In this document: piece by piece, positions 34,256-45,368 of the stretch
Position numbering within the stretch: the first letter of the stretch is position 1
How the letters are laid out: every line of letters begins with the position of its first letter
Assembly: GCA_033065855.1 (NCBI GenBank)
Contig: JAVXUO010002370.1
Span: 806,001-870,000 of the forward strand
From: Escallonia rubra
Lineage: Eukaryota; Streptophyta; Magnoliopsida; Escalloniales; Escalloniaceae
Direction: 5' to 3'
DNA: 64,000 nucleotides
Position numbers and translations under genes: made by a program
Notes under the pieces: model-generated
The model's database searches: none
Seen by the model: only the letters and a program-made list of their open reading frames with translations
What the model was told of the DNA's origin: nothing

Positions 34256-35191
34256 AGGTATGTTTTGAAGTCAAACTAACCTAGTGATTTTTTTTCCCAA
34301 TGTAACATCATATTGCATAATTAATCTGAGCTGCATATTCTAACTTATAACTTGCATTATTTCAGAAGGATGAATGATGAAGGAGAAGGCATTTTTATTC
34401 ATCATTTGCAGATTTGCATATTATGCGTAAGATTTGACCGACTTTTTCTTAGGCTTCTCTATCTTTTTTTTGTTGGTTTCTTGTTTATTAACTTTTCGGG
34501 TATGTCCAAAGACCACAATTTGATAGAATTGTTCTAAATTCGTGGTATATGTTGGTTTATGATACATTAGGGGCATCTTGTCCCAACATCCACGATGCTA
34601 AAACTGGTCAATATCACAATACTGATCGGATCCCAACCATCTGCAACGCCATATATGGTTTTCAGCAAGCACACGCACGCATTCAAGTGTCCAAAAGTTT
34701 AAGCGACATGGCCAGTTGAACATTGACTAGAATGCGAAAGCTATTTCGATGTATTGCACATAACTAGTGTTGATATCAGCTAGAATATTGCCAAAATGTA
34801 ATTATAGAAAAGAACTATTGAATGTTGGGGGTGGCTGGGTCAACACCAATCGAACGTGCTTCAGTAATGGATCATGGCGGCTCCAAGTCTTTCTCTTTAA
34901 GTGCATTCCTGAATAGCTGCTACATCTGTGAGGCAAAGGTATTATCCAGAATTTGCACATGGAAACAAAAGGAAGAAAGCCGTTGGAATTAATAGAGAAA
35001 ATGGATGGAAGAAGAAGCAGCAAGCTAAGAGAAGTAAAACAATGTCTTATGACAGAAGCTGATAACTGAACTGCCATACATAAAACCTAGTCGGGTCAGA
35101 CATAACTCACCACGACCAAACTTAAGTATGATGCTTGAGGTTTGCAAGCCCTATATATTTACCCGGTAGATTAATTTCGTCTTTGAAGTAC

Positions 35192-35232
35192 GTTGGGATA
35201 ATTACTTGTCACAACTAAGTAATTATCCCAAC
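35192..35232. repeat. Perfect 16-bp-arm hairpin inside B2
   Basis: Arms GTTGGGATAATTACTT (35192-35207) and its reverse complement (35217-35232), 9-nt loop. Confidence 0.9.
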
Positions 35233-36801
35233 ACACATGCCTTCGACTTCATGTTGTAATTTAAGTAAACGAAGTAACAAGTAACATGATAGTAGGACAT
35301 GATGAACATATACATGCCATTCTTGTTATCTATTGTTAATTGAAAAGAAATTAGGTACCGACACTTGGAATAAAACGTCGCTACTTACGGATACGGCAAT
35401 TTGTGCACCTTTGTACCATAAATAATTCTCTTTCTTGTTTTCTAAGAAACTCAGAACATCCTGCAGCAGAATAAGAAAATGATTGGTGGAAAATAATAAA
35501 ACGGTTTTTAAACAACATTAGATGCAGCTAATCTAACCTGTCCCATACGATCCCAATAGCCGTGACAGGTTGCCACAAAAACATGAGTTCAAATATCATG
35601 TGGAGGTTGCCAATGAAATGCCATGCGTCTGATCTATAAGGCAGCTTGGTGTCTCTCATTAAAGATGGGGGTAAACCTTTCTCCATTGTTTTGACTAACT
35701 AGCTTATACTGGACCTTAACCTCAATTCATATGATGTTCAAGGTTCAACTGCCAGTTTTAGAGTAGGTAAGATTTGTCACATGAATTGAGTGGATGCTAA
35801 AAGGTCAAAAATCCCACTGTCTCCCTCAATAGTCTAAGGATATGCCATATAAGTAGTAAGAAAAAGTTCATTCTTATTATTTTCATCTTCTTATGATTTA
35901 CTTTGGGGGCATGGGGGGATTGAGATACGTGAAAACTACCTCATTATACTTCATAAGTTTTGTGACTATAATAGTTGTTTCAAGTAAACCAGAAGTAATT
36001 CTTCTCACAAAGTGGCGATATAATTCTCCCAAACATTGCACAACACATATAGATTCATTTCAGATAAATTATGACGGGCTAATAATTGAGGTAAACTGCT
36101 TAATATCCATAACAGACAACTAAACATACAAAACTCTATACTAACACAAGCAAATATTATCAATAATAAATCACAAAGCATAAGAATAGATGCAATATCT
36201 ACCAAGGAATGCTTAAAAAGTCAATACTAGGGGATCCACCAACCGACCCCACCTAACCCACCCCCACCCACCCACTCTAATAGGCAGAGATTGACAGGGG
36301 GAAAACATCCTATCATATATTTTTATTAAAACACCACTAGAATGCATATTTCTCATTCCACCAAGACATGTGCAAACCCAGGATAGTCTAACTGGTTCTC
36401 AGCACCTAATTAGGACTTAATGATAGCATTTACACCCAAAAGCATATTTGTAAAAGGTGCTCATGCCTCAATATAAAACTAGTAGAGCATCACATACATA
36501 AAGAATTCAGCCTCTTGTATCACTGACAGTCCCGGTTACCATACACATTATGTAGTAACCACTTGTTCACCTTTCATTAAAATCAGTTACATCTTAGCTT
36601 TTTAAGAATGGCAACTCAGCTGAACTCTTCATGACTATTTCACAAATAACTTGAGTACCCAAGTAAGTTAAAAGACAATTAAGATACAAACTCAGATTAA
36701 GGGATGAAGAACCCATAACATACATTCTCCAAAGCAAGGGTATATTCTAGCCAGCGACAAATGATAACCTCGTAATTTCAATGTTTCTTCCAGACAATCT
36801 T

Positions 36802-36844
36802 ACATCTCATCAATAAACGATTGATGAATTTATTGATGAGATGT
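36802..36844. repeat. Perfect 16-bp-arm hairpin inside B2
   Basis: Arms ACATCTCATCAATAAA (36802-36817) and its reverse complement (36829-36844), 11-nt loop, about 100 bp inside the right TIR. Confidence 0.9.
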
Positions 36845-37098
36845 ATATTTTGAATATACCTTCCAAATGGTCAGTTGACTAAGGCTAGAATTTTTAAAAA
36901 CGAAATAAGCAATTTTTTTAAATGTTACCAAGAATTATTGTGGTGGGCGATTGGGCGTGGCTGCTCAGTGTTGGAGTCGGAGGCAAAAGGGCCGACGGAT
37001 GGTGACTTTTGCTGTGGGCACCAGTAGATGGTGATTTTTGCGGTGGGCGATTGTGTGGAGGCTGACGGGCGGCGATGGTCTACTATGTTCTCTGATGA

Positions 37099-37122
37099 GA
37101 GAGAGAGAGAGAGAGAGAGAGA
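37099..37122. repeat. (GA)n microsatellite inside the B2 right TIR
   Basis: Pure GA run of about 24 bp; absent from the left TIR, so it expanded after insertion. Confidence 0.9.
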
Positions 37123-37247
37123 TAACTGCAGAAAGAGATATACTATGTCAAAACTATGTAGTTTTGTCCTCTACCCTTGGACAAGTTGCATAAAGCTAGC
37201 AGTATATTCGCTATTCCCTACACACACACACATGTGTGTGTGTGTGT

Positions 37248-37575
37248 GGGAGCATTAACTGACAACGCTGAAAACTTAAGGTAAGTTGTCAGTGTGATCT
37301 AGTCGTCCATCCATCGCAAATGGACGGGTCAAATCTTTTTTTTTAAGTAAACTTTACCATCCGCTACATTATGCAGCGGGTGGTGAAAATTACCATACTG
37401 CCCCTTTTATTTGCCTGCGAATCCCTCCGACTCATTAAATTCCTATGAGACATCTTGGTCAAAACTCCCGTCCGCTACATTTGATGGTTTTTTATTAAAA
37501 AAGTTATATCTGGTTCATCCATAGGCGGCCAGATCGTGTTGGTAACTTGGCTTAAGTTGCTTGCGGGGGTAAGGG
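37248..37575. mobile_element. Microsatellite-bounded inverted-repeat element C2
   Basis: Same architecture as C1 and C4: AACTTAAGGTAAGTTGTCA, GATCTAGTCGTCCAT on the left; GGCGGCCAGATCGTG, AACTTGGCTTAAGTTGC on the right; a GTCCGCTACAT-type palindrome at 37360-37380 and a half site at about 37470. Left border (CA)n(TG)n, right border ATACAT repeats. Confidence 0.65.
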
Positions 37576-37604
37576 TACATATACATATACATATGTATAT
37601 CTAT

Positions 37605-38690
37605 ATATCTCCATCGGTTGAGAAGTTCATATTTTCCCAACTGTCATCTGGCGGCTGTCCACGTGTAGTTGTGGACGGCCCAGATTACTTTTTTTTAACT
37701 ATAACTCGCCTAACCCCTACTCCTAGTAGTGGTTAGGCCTTTTTCCCAAAATGCCCTTTGTCTAACGGCTCAAAAGAGTAGTTGTTAGGCAAATAAGTGA
37801 AGACATGAGTTCAAGATGGCCAATTCTCTCCTCATTTTCATTGTAGACAACAAACCCATTCCTATCTTGAAAACAAAATCCGAAGTCTCCACTGAAAACA
37901 ATTCTCATCATCACCATATCCATTTACATATCAATTACACCAAAATCGACCAATAAAATCTAAGTCAAAAATAAAAAAATGATGAAAGAATTTGCTGTTA
38001 CATATCCTGAGCAACCTACTACCGTTTTTTCCAATCCCAGCTCTACGTTGAGAAAGAGTAATACTGTAAGAGGGAATTCGTGATCAACCTAAGAGATACA
38101 ATTCCTAACCTCCCTATGTATGTTCTATGATGAACTCCCTACAGTTTGTGAACCCAAGCAAATTTGTCCAATTTCAGGCACTATAAGGACTGATTTTCTG
38201 ATTCAATCAAATATCCTAAAGTCTGGAATGCTTCCTTCCTCAATTGACGAGGCCTAAGAAATACCTTTTGCATTTTCTTGCCAGTTTGTTGGTAGATGCG
38301 GTGGCGGCAGCATAGTCAATAGGCAAATGTGACAGTAACCACAGCGGCATGGGCTAAGGGCATATGCGGCAGAAACGGCGGTGGCATGAGCGGTAGGCAA
38401 ATGTTGGGAGAAGGATGGCGATGGTTGCAGCTTCAAAGTTGGAGTCGTTTAAGAGGGTCCACGACAAGGGGTCTGTCAGCGGTTGGGCATCGTCTGTGGT
38501 TTGATTTTTAATTTTTAGAGAGAGAGAGAGAGAGAATTGGTAAAGTTTTAGAAAGGGAGATAGAAAAGTAGGTTAGACTGATAAAGAAATAGGGGCATCC
38601 TTGGAATAGTTACTAACCACCTCTAAGAGTCGTGGTCAAGCCAAAAATTGTAAAAAAAAACGTAATCTGAGCCGTCCATGATCACACTTG
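37605..38690. mobile_element. Related element C3, interrupted by an LTR
   Basis: Left inner part TGTCCACGTG...GTGGACGGCCCAGATTAC pairs with GTAATCTGAGCCGTCCATG at 38662-38680. The inner palindrome differs from the other copies: CCTAACCCCTACTCCTAGTAG and TGGTTAGGCC near 37711-37738. The right end stops exactly where an LTR starts (38691). The interior contains GGCGGC-type repeats (38295-38420) and (GA)n (38516-38536). Confidence 0.55.
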
Positions 38691-39540
38691 TGTAGACACC
38701 CCATTTTTGTAGTTATTATTAATTAAATAAATAGTGAACTTTATTATTACTTAGAGTTTATTATTAAGCCTAGGCCTAGTAATGTGACTTAATTAATTAA
38801 TTTGGTCCATATCCAGTCCAGTCTAATTATTGAGTGTCTAAGCCCAGTTGTTAAGTCCAGTGGTCTTGTCCAGACCAACAGTCCAGTTCAGTCTAGTGGT
38901 CCAGGTAGTAAATTGGTCCAGTCCCGTCCAATTGTGTTAAGTCCAATCCAATGTCTAGATTTATTATTTTATAATTGTTTGTCTAGATAATTTAGGGAAA
39001 TAGTCTGTAATTGTCCCCAGCCAAGATAGTCTGCATTTTGTATTATCCCTGATGCGAAGATTAAGTCCTTAATATATGGTTATAGATGATAAATCCAGAA
39101 TCTGGTACATCACATCTGCCAAATCAGAGATAATTACTGAAATTAGGGTTAGATAATGCCTCGAAATTTGAAAAAAATATTTTTAAATTATAGGATGAAT
39201 CGGCCAGTTTTTGACTAACCTGCCGGTTAATTGACTTTTCTCAATCTGAGATTTTTTCAATATTCTGACTTATCTCCAGTCTTGCAAATTGACATAGCCA
39301 ATATTATCAGATTCTGTGACCCTGAGTTCTATAAATCCCTTGGCCTTCATTTTCAAGGGTCCAGAAACTTATTCTCTTTAGAGCTTGTGTATCATTTCTC
39401 TGTGAACTGATACATTACATCATCGTTTGATTCCCTTCTGCAGGTTATGATCAACTGTAGATTGCTCGGGGTTGGCTTAGAGACTACATGAGATTCTGGA
39501 ATGCCCACCGCTATTTCGTGTAATAGGACCCCTGCATGGG
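38691..39540 (+). mobile_element. LTR start and leader of a Tat-like Ty3/gypsy element
   Basis: Begins TGTAGACACCCCATTTTTG, a common start of LTRs in the plant Tat/Ogre group. The 3' limit of the LTR is not clear. Repeated GTCCAGT/CCAGTCC words fill 38815-38950. Followed downstream by decayed pol of the same group. Confidence 0.6.
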
Positions 39541-40036
39541 TCAACATTGTTAACTTGTTGTTATGTAAAGAACTTAAGTTTGAGTTTTCGTAGTTTAAGT
39601 TTTTTTTTGTAACTGTGTATTTTGGAGTAGTTTAAGTTAGTTGTAGTTTTTTAAAGACTATATATTTTAGAGAATTTAAGTTAGTGTCTATTTAGAAGCT
39701 CATGAGTTTGTATTAGAACATGGTCTGATGTGATGTGATGTGATGTGGTAGGTTAACGCTCCGGGAGTTCAGAGCAATAAGAGCTCCGGATTTTCGGGTA
39801 GTTACAGTAGACGACCAGATTATGAACCCAGCAATTCAAATCACTCCAGCACAGGGCAATGCACGAAATTGGATTGTCGAGTACGGACAGTTGATTGTGG
39901 GAGATATTATCGTAGGGCGTTCTACTGCCAAAGCTGCTCCCGAACAAAAAGACTTGGATGCTTATGCCACTCTAGACAATTTGAATTTGCTCACTTACTA
40001 TGTTTTCCTAGATTATTTGATTGATTTGATTATTTC
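39541..40036. other. Unassigned stretch between LTR and pol
   Basis: Contains a short (GATGT)n repeat near 39723-39748 and an open stretch at 39822-40067 whose translation I do not recognise. Confidence 0.4.
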
Positions 40037-40039
40037 TTG

Positions 40040-40271
40040 GTTGCTAATATCAATTATGATGAATTAATCAGCACTGTTAATGATGAGTCACAACTAATAA
40101 ACCCGGAAGAGAAAAAATATTTAATAGAAATGATAAAAGAAATAGAAAATCGTGATTATAGTTGTGTCAAGCCAGTGGCAGAAAAAATAGTCAAAGTCAA
40201 CATAGGTACGACCAAGAATGTAAAAGAAATCAAAATAGGGACTAGCCTAGATGAATGTGTCTCTGTGTGTA

Positions 40272-40316
<45 letters not shown>

Positions 40317-42900
40317 CACTGCACTTTAAGGAATTCATAGATGAATTTGCTTGGTCATATAGTGAAATGTCCGATATAGATCGGTCGATTGTGGAACAAC
40401 ACCTACCTACCCTGTCCGAAGCCAAACCTGTCAAGAAGAAACTCTGTAAGTTGAGGCCGAAGTGGTCCCTTAAGGTGAAGGAGAAGGTTATGAAGTTGCT
40501 CCACATTGGATTCATACTAGTAATCAATACCCCACCTGATTAGCCAACATCGTACCAGTCCCTAAACCAACCGACCAAAAGGAAATTAGAGAATTTTTTG
40601 GTAGAATCCAGTACATTAGCCAGTTTATATCCAAACTGACTATGATTCACGAGTCTGTGTTTAAATTGTTAAAGAAAGACTTAACCAAATAGCGGAACCC
40701 CTTATGAAGCCTTTGAAAAAATCAAACAGTATCTCAGTAAGCGTCAAGTCCTGAGCCCTCAAGTACCCGGTAGTCCCTTATTGTTATACTAACCATGACT
40801 GGTACCGGAACCCGAGCCATGTTAGCCCAATATTTGGAAAATTCCTTGGTTCAAAGAGTCATTTACTATGTCAGCAAGAAATTGACCCAATGAGAGGTGA
40901 AGTATTTAACCTAGAGAAAATGTATGTATATTTGGTTTGTCTCACAAAGAGGTTGAGGCATTGTGTTTTGGCTTATCCTATCAAACTGTTGGCTAGGATG
41001 AATCCCATGAAACACTTGTTCGAGAAACCAGTCCTATCCAACTGCACGACCAAGTGGCTTTTGTTGCTTTCAGAATTTGATATCACCTTTGTCACCCAAA
41101 AGTCAGCCGAAGGAAAGGCCGTGGCTGACTTGTTAGCCGATTGTTCGATAGAAGATACCACAAATGGGAGGCAAAATTGCCGGATGAAGGAGTATGTCAT
41201 GGAATCGGAGAAGAGGTGGCAGTCGTATTTTGATGGAGCAATGAATAACAAAGGATTTGTAGTAGGATACTGTTAATCTCGCCAGATGGAGTGCATTTGC
41301 CCATAGCCATCAAGTTGACTTTCGACGGTACTAACAACACCGCCGAATATGAGGCTTGTATCATCGGTTTGTAGAGGGCTCTAAGCTTAGGAGTTAGAGA
41401 GATATTATTGTACATGGAGATTCAACGCTAATAATATACTAGATCCAAGCGATGTGGAGAATTAGAGATAAACGCCTAGAGGCGTACCATGTCCATTTAG
41501 AGAAGATTGTAGATTAGTTCAAAGATGTGGAATTCCATTACCTATCCCGGCTTAAGAACAATTTTCCCAATGCCTTAGTCACACTCACATCTATGGCAGA
41601 AATACCCAAAGGACAGGAGGTCGACCCTTTTGTGATACAAAAGAGGAATTGACCAGCTTACTGCTTTATGATAGCACCCATAGAAGAGGATGGAGTACCC
41701 GAACCGTGGTATACTGACGTTTAGAACCTTATCTGGGACGGTAAATACCCTGAATGATGTTTCGTGAAGGACCGTGTATCATTGAGAAGGTAGGCAGCAC
41801 AGTTCATCATGTGTGATTGACGTTTATTCAAGAGACATTACAATGGAGAACATCTATTGTATGTAACCGAGAGAGAAAACAATCAGATCATGGAGGATAT
41901 ATAAGCAGGAGAGTGTGAACCGCACATGAACAGTCAAATGTAAGCAAAGAAAATTTCCTGACAAGGATATTATTGGAGTACAATGGAGCAAGATTGCGTT
42001 GAGTATCTAAGGAGGTGCCACAAGTGTTAAATGTATGCCAATTTGTAGCATTTCCCTCCCCGAGAGTTGTACAATCCATTTTCAGTGTGGGGAATAGACG
42101 TAATATTGAAGATTAGTCCTAAAGCTTCTAATGGACACATGTTTATTCTAGTAGCAATAGACTACTTCACGAAGTGGGTGAAAGCCGCTTCGTATGCCTT
42201 ACTCAATGCCAGAAAAGTAGTCCAGTTCATCCGCACGAACATCATTTGCCGGTACGAAGTGCCTTGAGATTTGATATAAAAAAATGGGTTACATTTCGAA
42301 GGAGAAGTCACAGACTAAGCCAAAGATTATGGTATCATCTGACATCGCTTGTCCCTATTTTGCTCATAGACTAATGGAACTGTGGAAGAGGCCAATAAGA
42401 ATATCAAGAACATGTTGAGTAAGATGACAGATTCCTGTAGGAGTTGGCCAGATAAGTTTCCCTATCCCCTCTGGGGCTACGGGACATTAGTGATAACCTT
42501 AATCAGAGTTACCCCATATTCACTAGTCTACGGCATGGAGGTCGTACTCCTAGTAGAACTGGAAGTCAATTCTCTGAGGGTATTATTGGAAAACTATATA
42601 GCCGAGGAAGATTGGGTGCAACATCGATTCGAAGAACTAGCATTGGTAGATGAGAAAAGGTTCAAAGTGTTATACCACATTCAGGGTTACCAGAAACGAG
42701 TCGCTCGAGCTACCAACAAGCGAGTGAAGGGACGAGTTTGAAAGAAGGAGATTTGGTGCTAAAGGAGAATATTGGACAAATGTGGCAACCACGAGAAAAG
42801 TTCGAACCCAACTGGTTAAGTCCATATATGATCAAGCAAATCATGATAGGGGGTGCAGCGTTATTAGTCGATTTAGATGCAATTGAGTTGTCATAATTAG
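40040..42900 (+). pseudogene. Tat-like Ty3/gypsy polyprotein, decayed
   Basis: Ordered fragments: protease-RT linker (KEIKIGTSLDE near 40225-40255), RT start (40430-40560), then RNase H-type sequence (40700-41280) and integrase (42067-42740; IDYFTKWVKAA, then TPYSLVYGMEVVL). Between RT start and RNase H most of the RT core is missing. A (GA)n tract (40276-40312) interrupts the reading frame, and many stops and frameshifts follow. Not able to move by itself. The direction is the same as the LTR at 38691. Confidence 0.8.
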
Positions 42901-43735
42901 TCAATCTAGATCCACTATAGAAATATTATGGTTGAGTGAAATTTTTAATTGAACTAGAAAGATTTGATTCTCCTTAAGAACATTATCCAGCACACACATG
43001 TTAATGTAGCGCATAGATGGAGGTATGTAGGTAGCCCGTAAAGTTACCTCGGGTGCAATCGAATTCTAACAAAAGTCTATTATTCCATTGGATAAGATAT
43101 CAACAACATTACTGAGAAAAATAAAAGGGCCCACTAGGATGAAAACCCTGCAAAGGGCGGCCTAGGTAAAAGTTAGGGCAAAAGGAAAATTCTAGGTCCT
43201 ATCAACAACATATGAGTAATCTATGAGAACATTTATTTCTTCTTCTTTAGAGCTAGACTTCATCCAAAAATATGATTGACTTGAATTTCTCCATATATTT
43301 CTTGTAAATCAACCTTGAGAAATAGGGCTCACGTCTTCAAGAAGTTCAGCCTCGAAAGCCAGACCTCAGTTTGCATTCTCAATCTCTTTGCCCTTGCCCT
43401 TCATGCGATCAAACTGTGCCTCGATATAAACATCCATGCCATCTTCCTAGTCTTGAGAAGCTTTGGTAGACATCGTCCTCTTTTTTTGTTTTTTCTTAGG
43501 CAGCGAGGAAGGATATGGTCGTGGCTCATCAGTGTGCAGAGACAGTATCGGATTCTCATCTACATCGAAATTATCTTCAAACAGTTGGGAACCGATCTAA
43601 GACCTTTTGATGCATGTAAGCCGAACTTCTCCCTCGGCTTGAGGACGACATAAACTCTGAAGCATACTTTGAGAAGACCTACCAAAATTAGGTGCTTCAA
43701 GCGCTAAGCCAGATATAACTCCTCTTGTGATAGAA
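42901..43735. other. Unassigned stretch 3' of the Tat-like pol
   Basis: Includes the pol 3' tail with a GTAGCCCGTAAAGTTACCTCGG-like segment (43031-43052) often seen after integrase in this group. No other feature identified. Confidence 0.4.
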
Positions 43736-43739
43736 CTCA

Positions 43740-44830
43740 TCGATGTCCATGTGATGCTGGAAAAGCATCCACTCCTCCAGAAAGAACTCCTCCTGCGAGG
43801 ATCCTACCAGCAACACCTGGCATCAGGTGAGAGCCAACTCCTCGGGATAGGCCTCGGCCGTCTCCCACTTGGACAGAGATGTTTGAAATAAAATGGACAA
43901 ACATTAAGTATTCATGAACAAGCATTAAGGAAAATTCAAAATTGAATTCACTACTTACCCGGCGTTGCGTCAGCCCATTGAAACTGTCCCGATATGCCGC
44001 CTCGGTGGCGCCCACCCACTCGTCCACCAAAAATTTTAGCGGTACATGGCCGACTCAGTCTCCGTAGTGAGCCTCTTACCCAGTCGAGGAGTACGCAATC
44101 CCAGGTCCTCGAAGGCCTAAACCTATGAACAAACACCATATGTGAGCAAGATTCTAGGTAACATGCATAAGAATAATTAGATAACAACTAAAAGAGCACA
44201 TACATACCTCCCAGATATTGCATTATCCCATGAAGCTTGGATACTGTCCCCAGGACACCACACCCATGAAATGATATAGATAAGCCAAAACAGGAATACC
44301 CAGTCGTACTCCTTGATCTCCCCCACCTCCTCCAGGGCCCGTAGGCACATGGAGTCGTCTTCGTTACTGAACAGGTTCCAAAACAGAGAGCAGGAACCCC
44401 TGGACATACTGATCAATCGTCGGGCCATCAGCCCTTTCCAAATCCATCCCCTCGTAGTGTGCACAAAGGGTACCCAACAAGATGGAACCGTTATTTTTTA
44501 AGGATGGATTAAAGCCAACCAACATGACCATTAGGTCTCGGTCCTTGTCGAGATCGTAGGCCCAAGGAATAGGCCTCCCTCGAGCGCAAGTATCGGTGTT
44601 ATTTGTGAAATCGTATGGGGTAGCGTCGCTTCCCCGAACGGTAAGTGAGAAGTGTTGGTGGAATCCCACCAACGCTTGACTAAACATAAAATATGTTTTT
44701 TACTACAGTTCGCCACGTGTAATCCGTTAAGGAAAAGGTCGAAACAGGTGCCTACTATCCTATCCTTTACGGATTGCGGTGCTTTGACCCACAATTCACT
44801 AACTAAATTGTGGGAGCCCCTACATCGCAT
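43740..44830 (-). pseudogene. Plant mobile domain (PMD) gene remnant, antisense to the retroelement
   Basis: Minus-strand fragments in shifting frames: SVKDRIVGTCFDLFLNG and KRWWDSTNTSHLPFGEATL (44630-44830), GRPIPWAYDLDKDRDLM, LVGFNPSLKNNGSILLG and ADGPTIDQYVQGFLLSVL (44370-44590), then NEDDSMCLRALEEVGEIKEYDW (from about 44370 down). This order and these motifs match the plant mobile domain found in MAIN/MAIL-type proteins and in transposons. At least two frameshifts. Its position 3' of pol and antisense fits the extra antisense ORF of some Tat elements. Confidence 0.7.
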
Positions 44831-45368
44831 ATTCGTGGGGAGGGACTACAAAATCAAGGAAAAAGAGAAAAATCTAAGGGAACCATTCGGTTTGTGCATG
44901 AAGTGTATGAAAGAACAGTGTGGGCAGTCCCCACTTTGCATGGGCGTGGTTTGTGTGTGAAGAAAGGTGTAATAGTGTGTGTAATGAGAGGGAATTCATG
45001 GAAGACATACCTCCTCCGCAAAAAAATGCTTGCTTAGGTGGACTCCTTGATATGGAGTCAAGAATGAATTATCATCCAGTCGATTCATTGACTGAAAGTG
45101 AGAAATCTTGCCGATTTTTGGCCTCTTTTCTGTCCCTTCCTTATTCTCCATTCATTAGTAGAAAATTGGAAGAATGAGAGGTGATTGAAGAGATTTATAA
45201 GCTAGATGTGCAATTAGGGTAGGATTCGATAACATAGAGTCCTTGGTAGAGAGAAATTTGAGAGGGAATGTGATTGAATTGAGTTTGAAGTTTTGAAAAA
45301 AGCCTAAATATCACGCACAAAAATTGAACATATCAACTGGTTGATTTTTCGTTTAAATTGGTCACGGC
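44831..45368. other. Unassigned stretch
   Basis: No credible gene or element; purine-rich around 44860-45180. Confidence 0.4.

Larger units (their letters stand above)
30875..37220 (+). mobile_element. MULE B2 with FAR1-like transposase remnant
   Basis: About 6.35 kb. Terminal inverted repeats are about 280 bp (30875-31151 and 36942-37220): ends TAGGAGAAAGCGAATAT / ATATTCGCTATTCCCTA, then TGCATAAGGCTA, CAGCCTCCACACAATCGCCC and CAACACTGAGCAGCCACGCC. TIR interiors repeat CACCATCTG-type words several times. Flanked by (TA)n on one side and (CA)n on the other, so no distinct target duplication can be read. Carries a decayed transposase (31990-34255). 34,260-36,900 is non-coding with two perfect hairpins. 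Confidence 0.75.
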
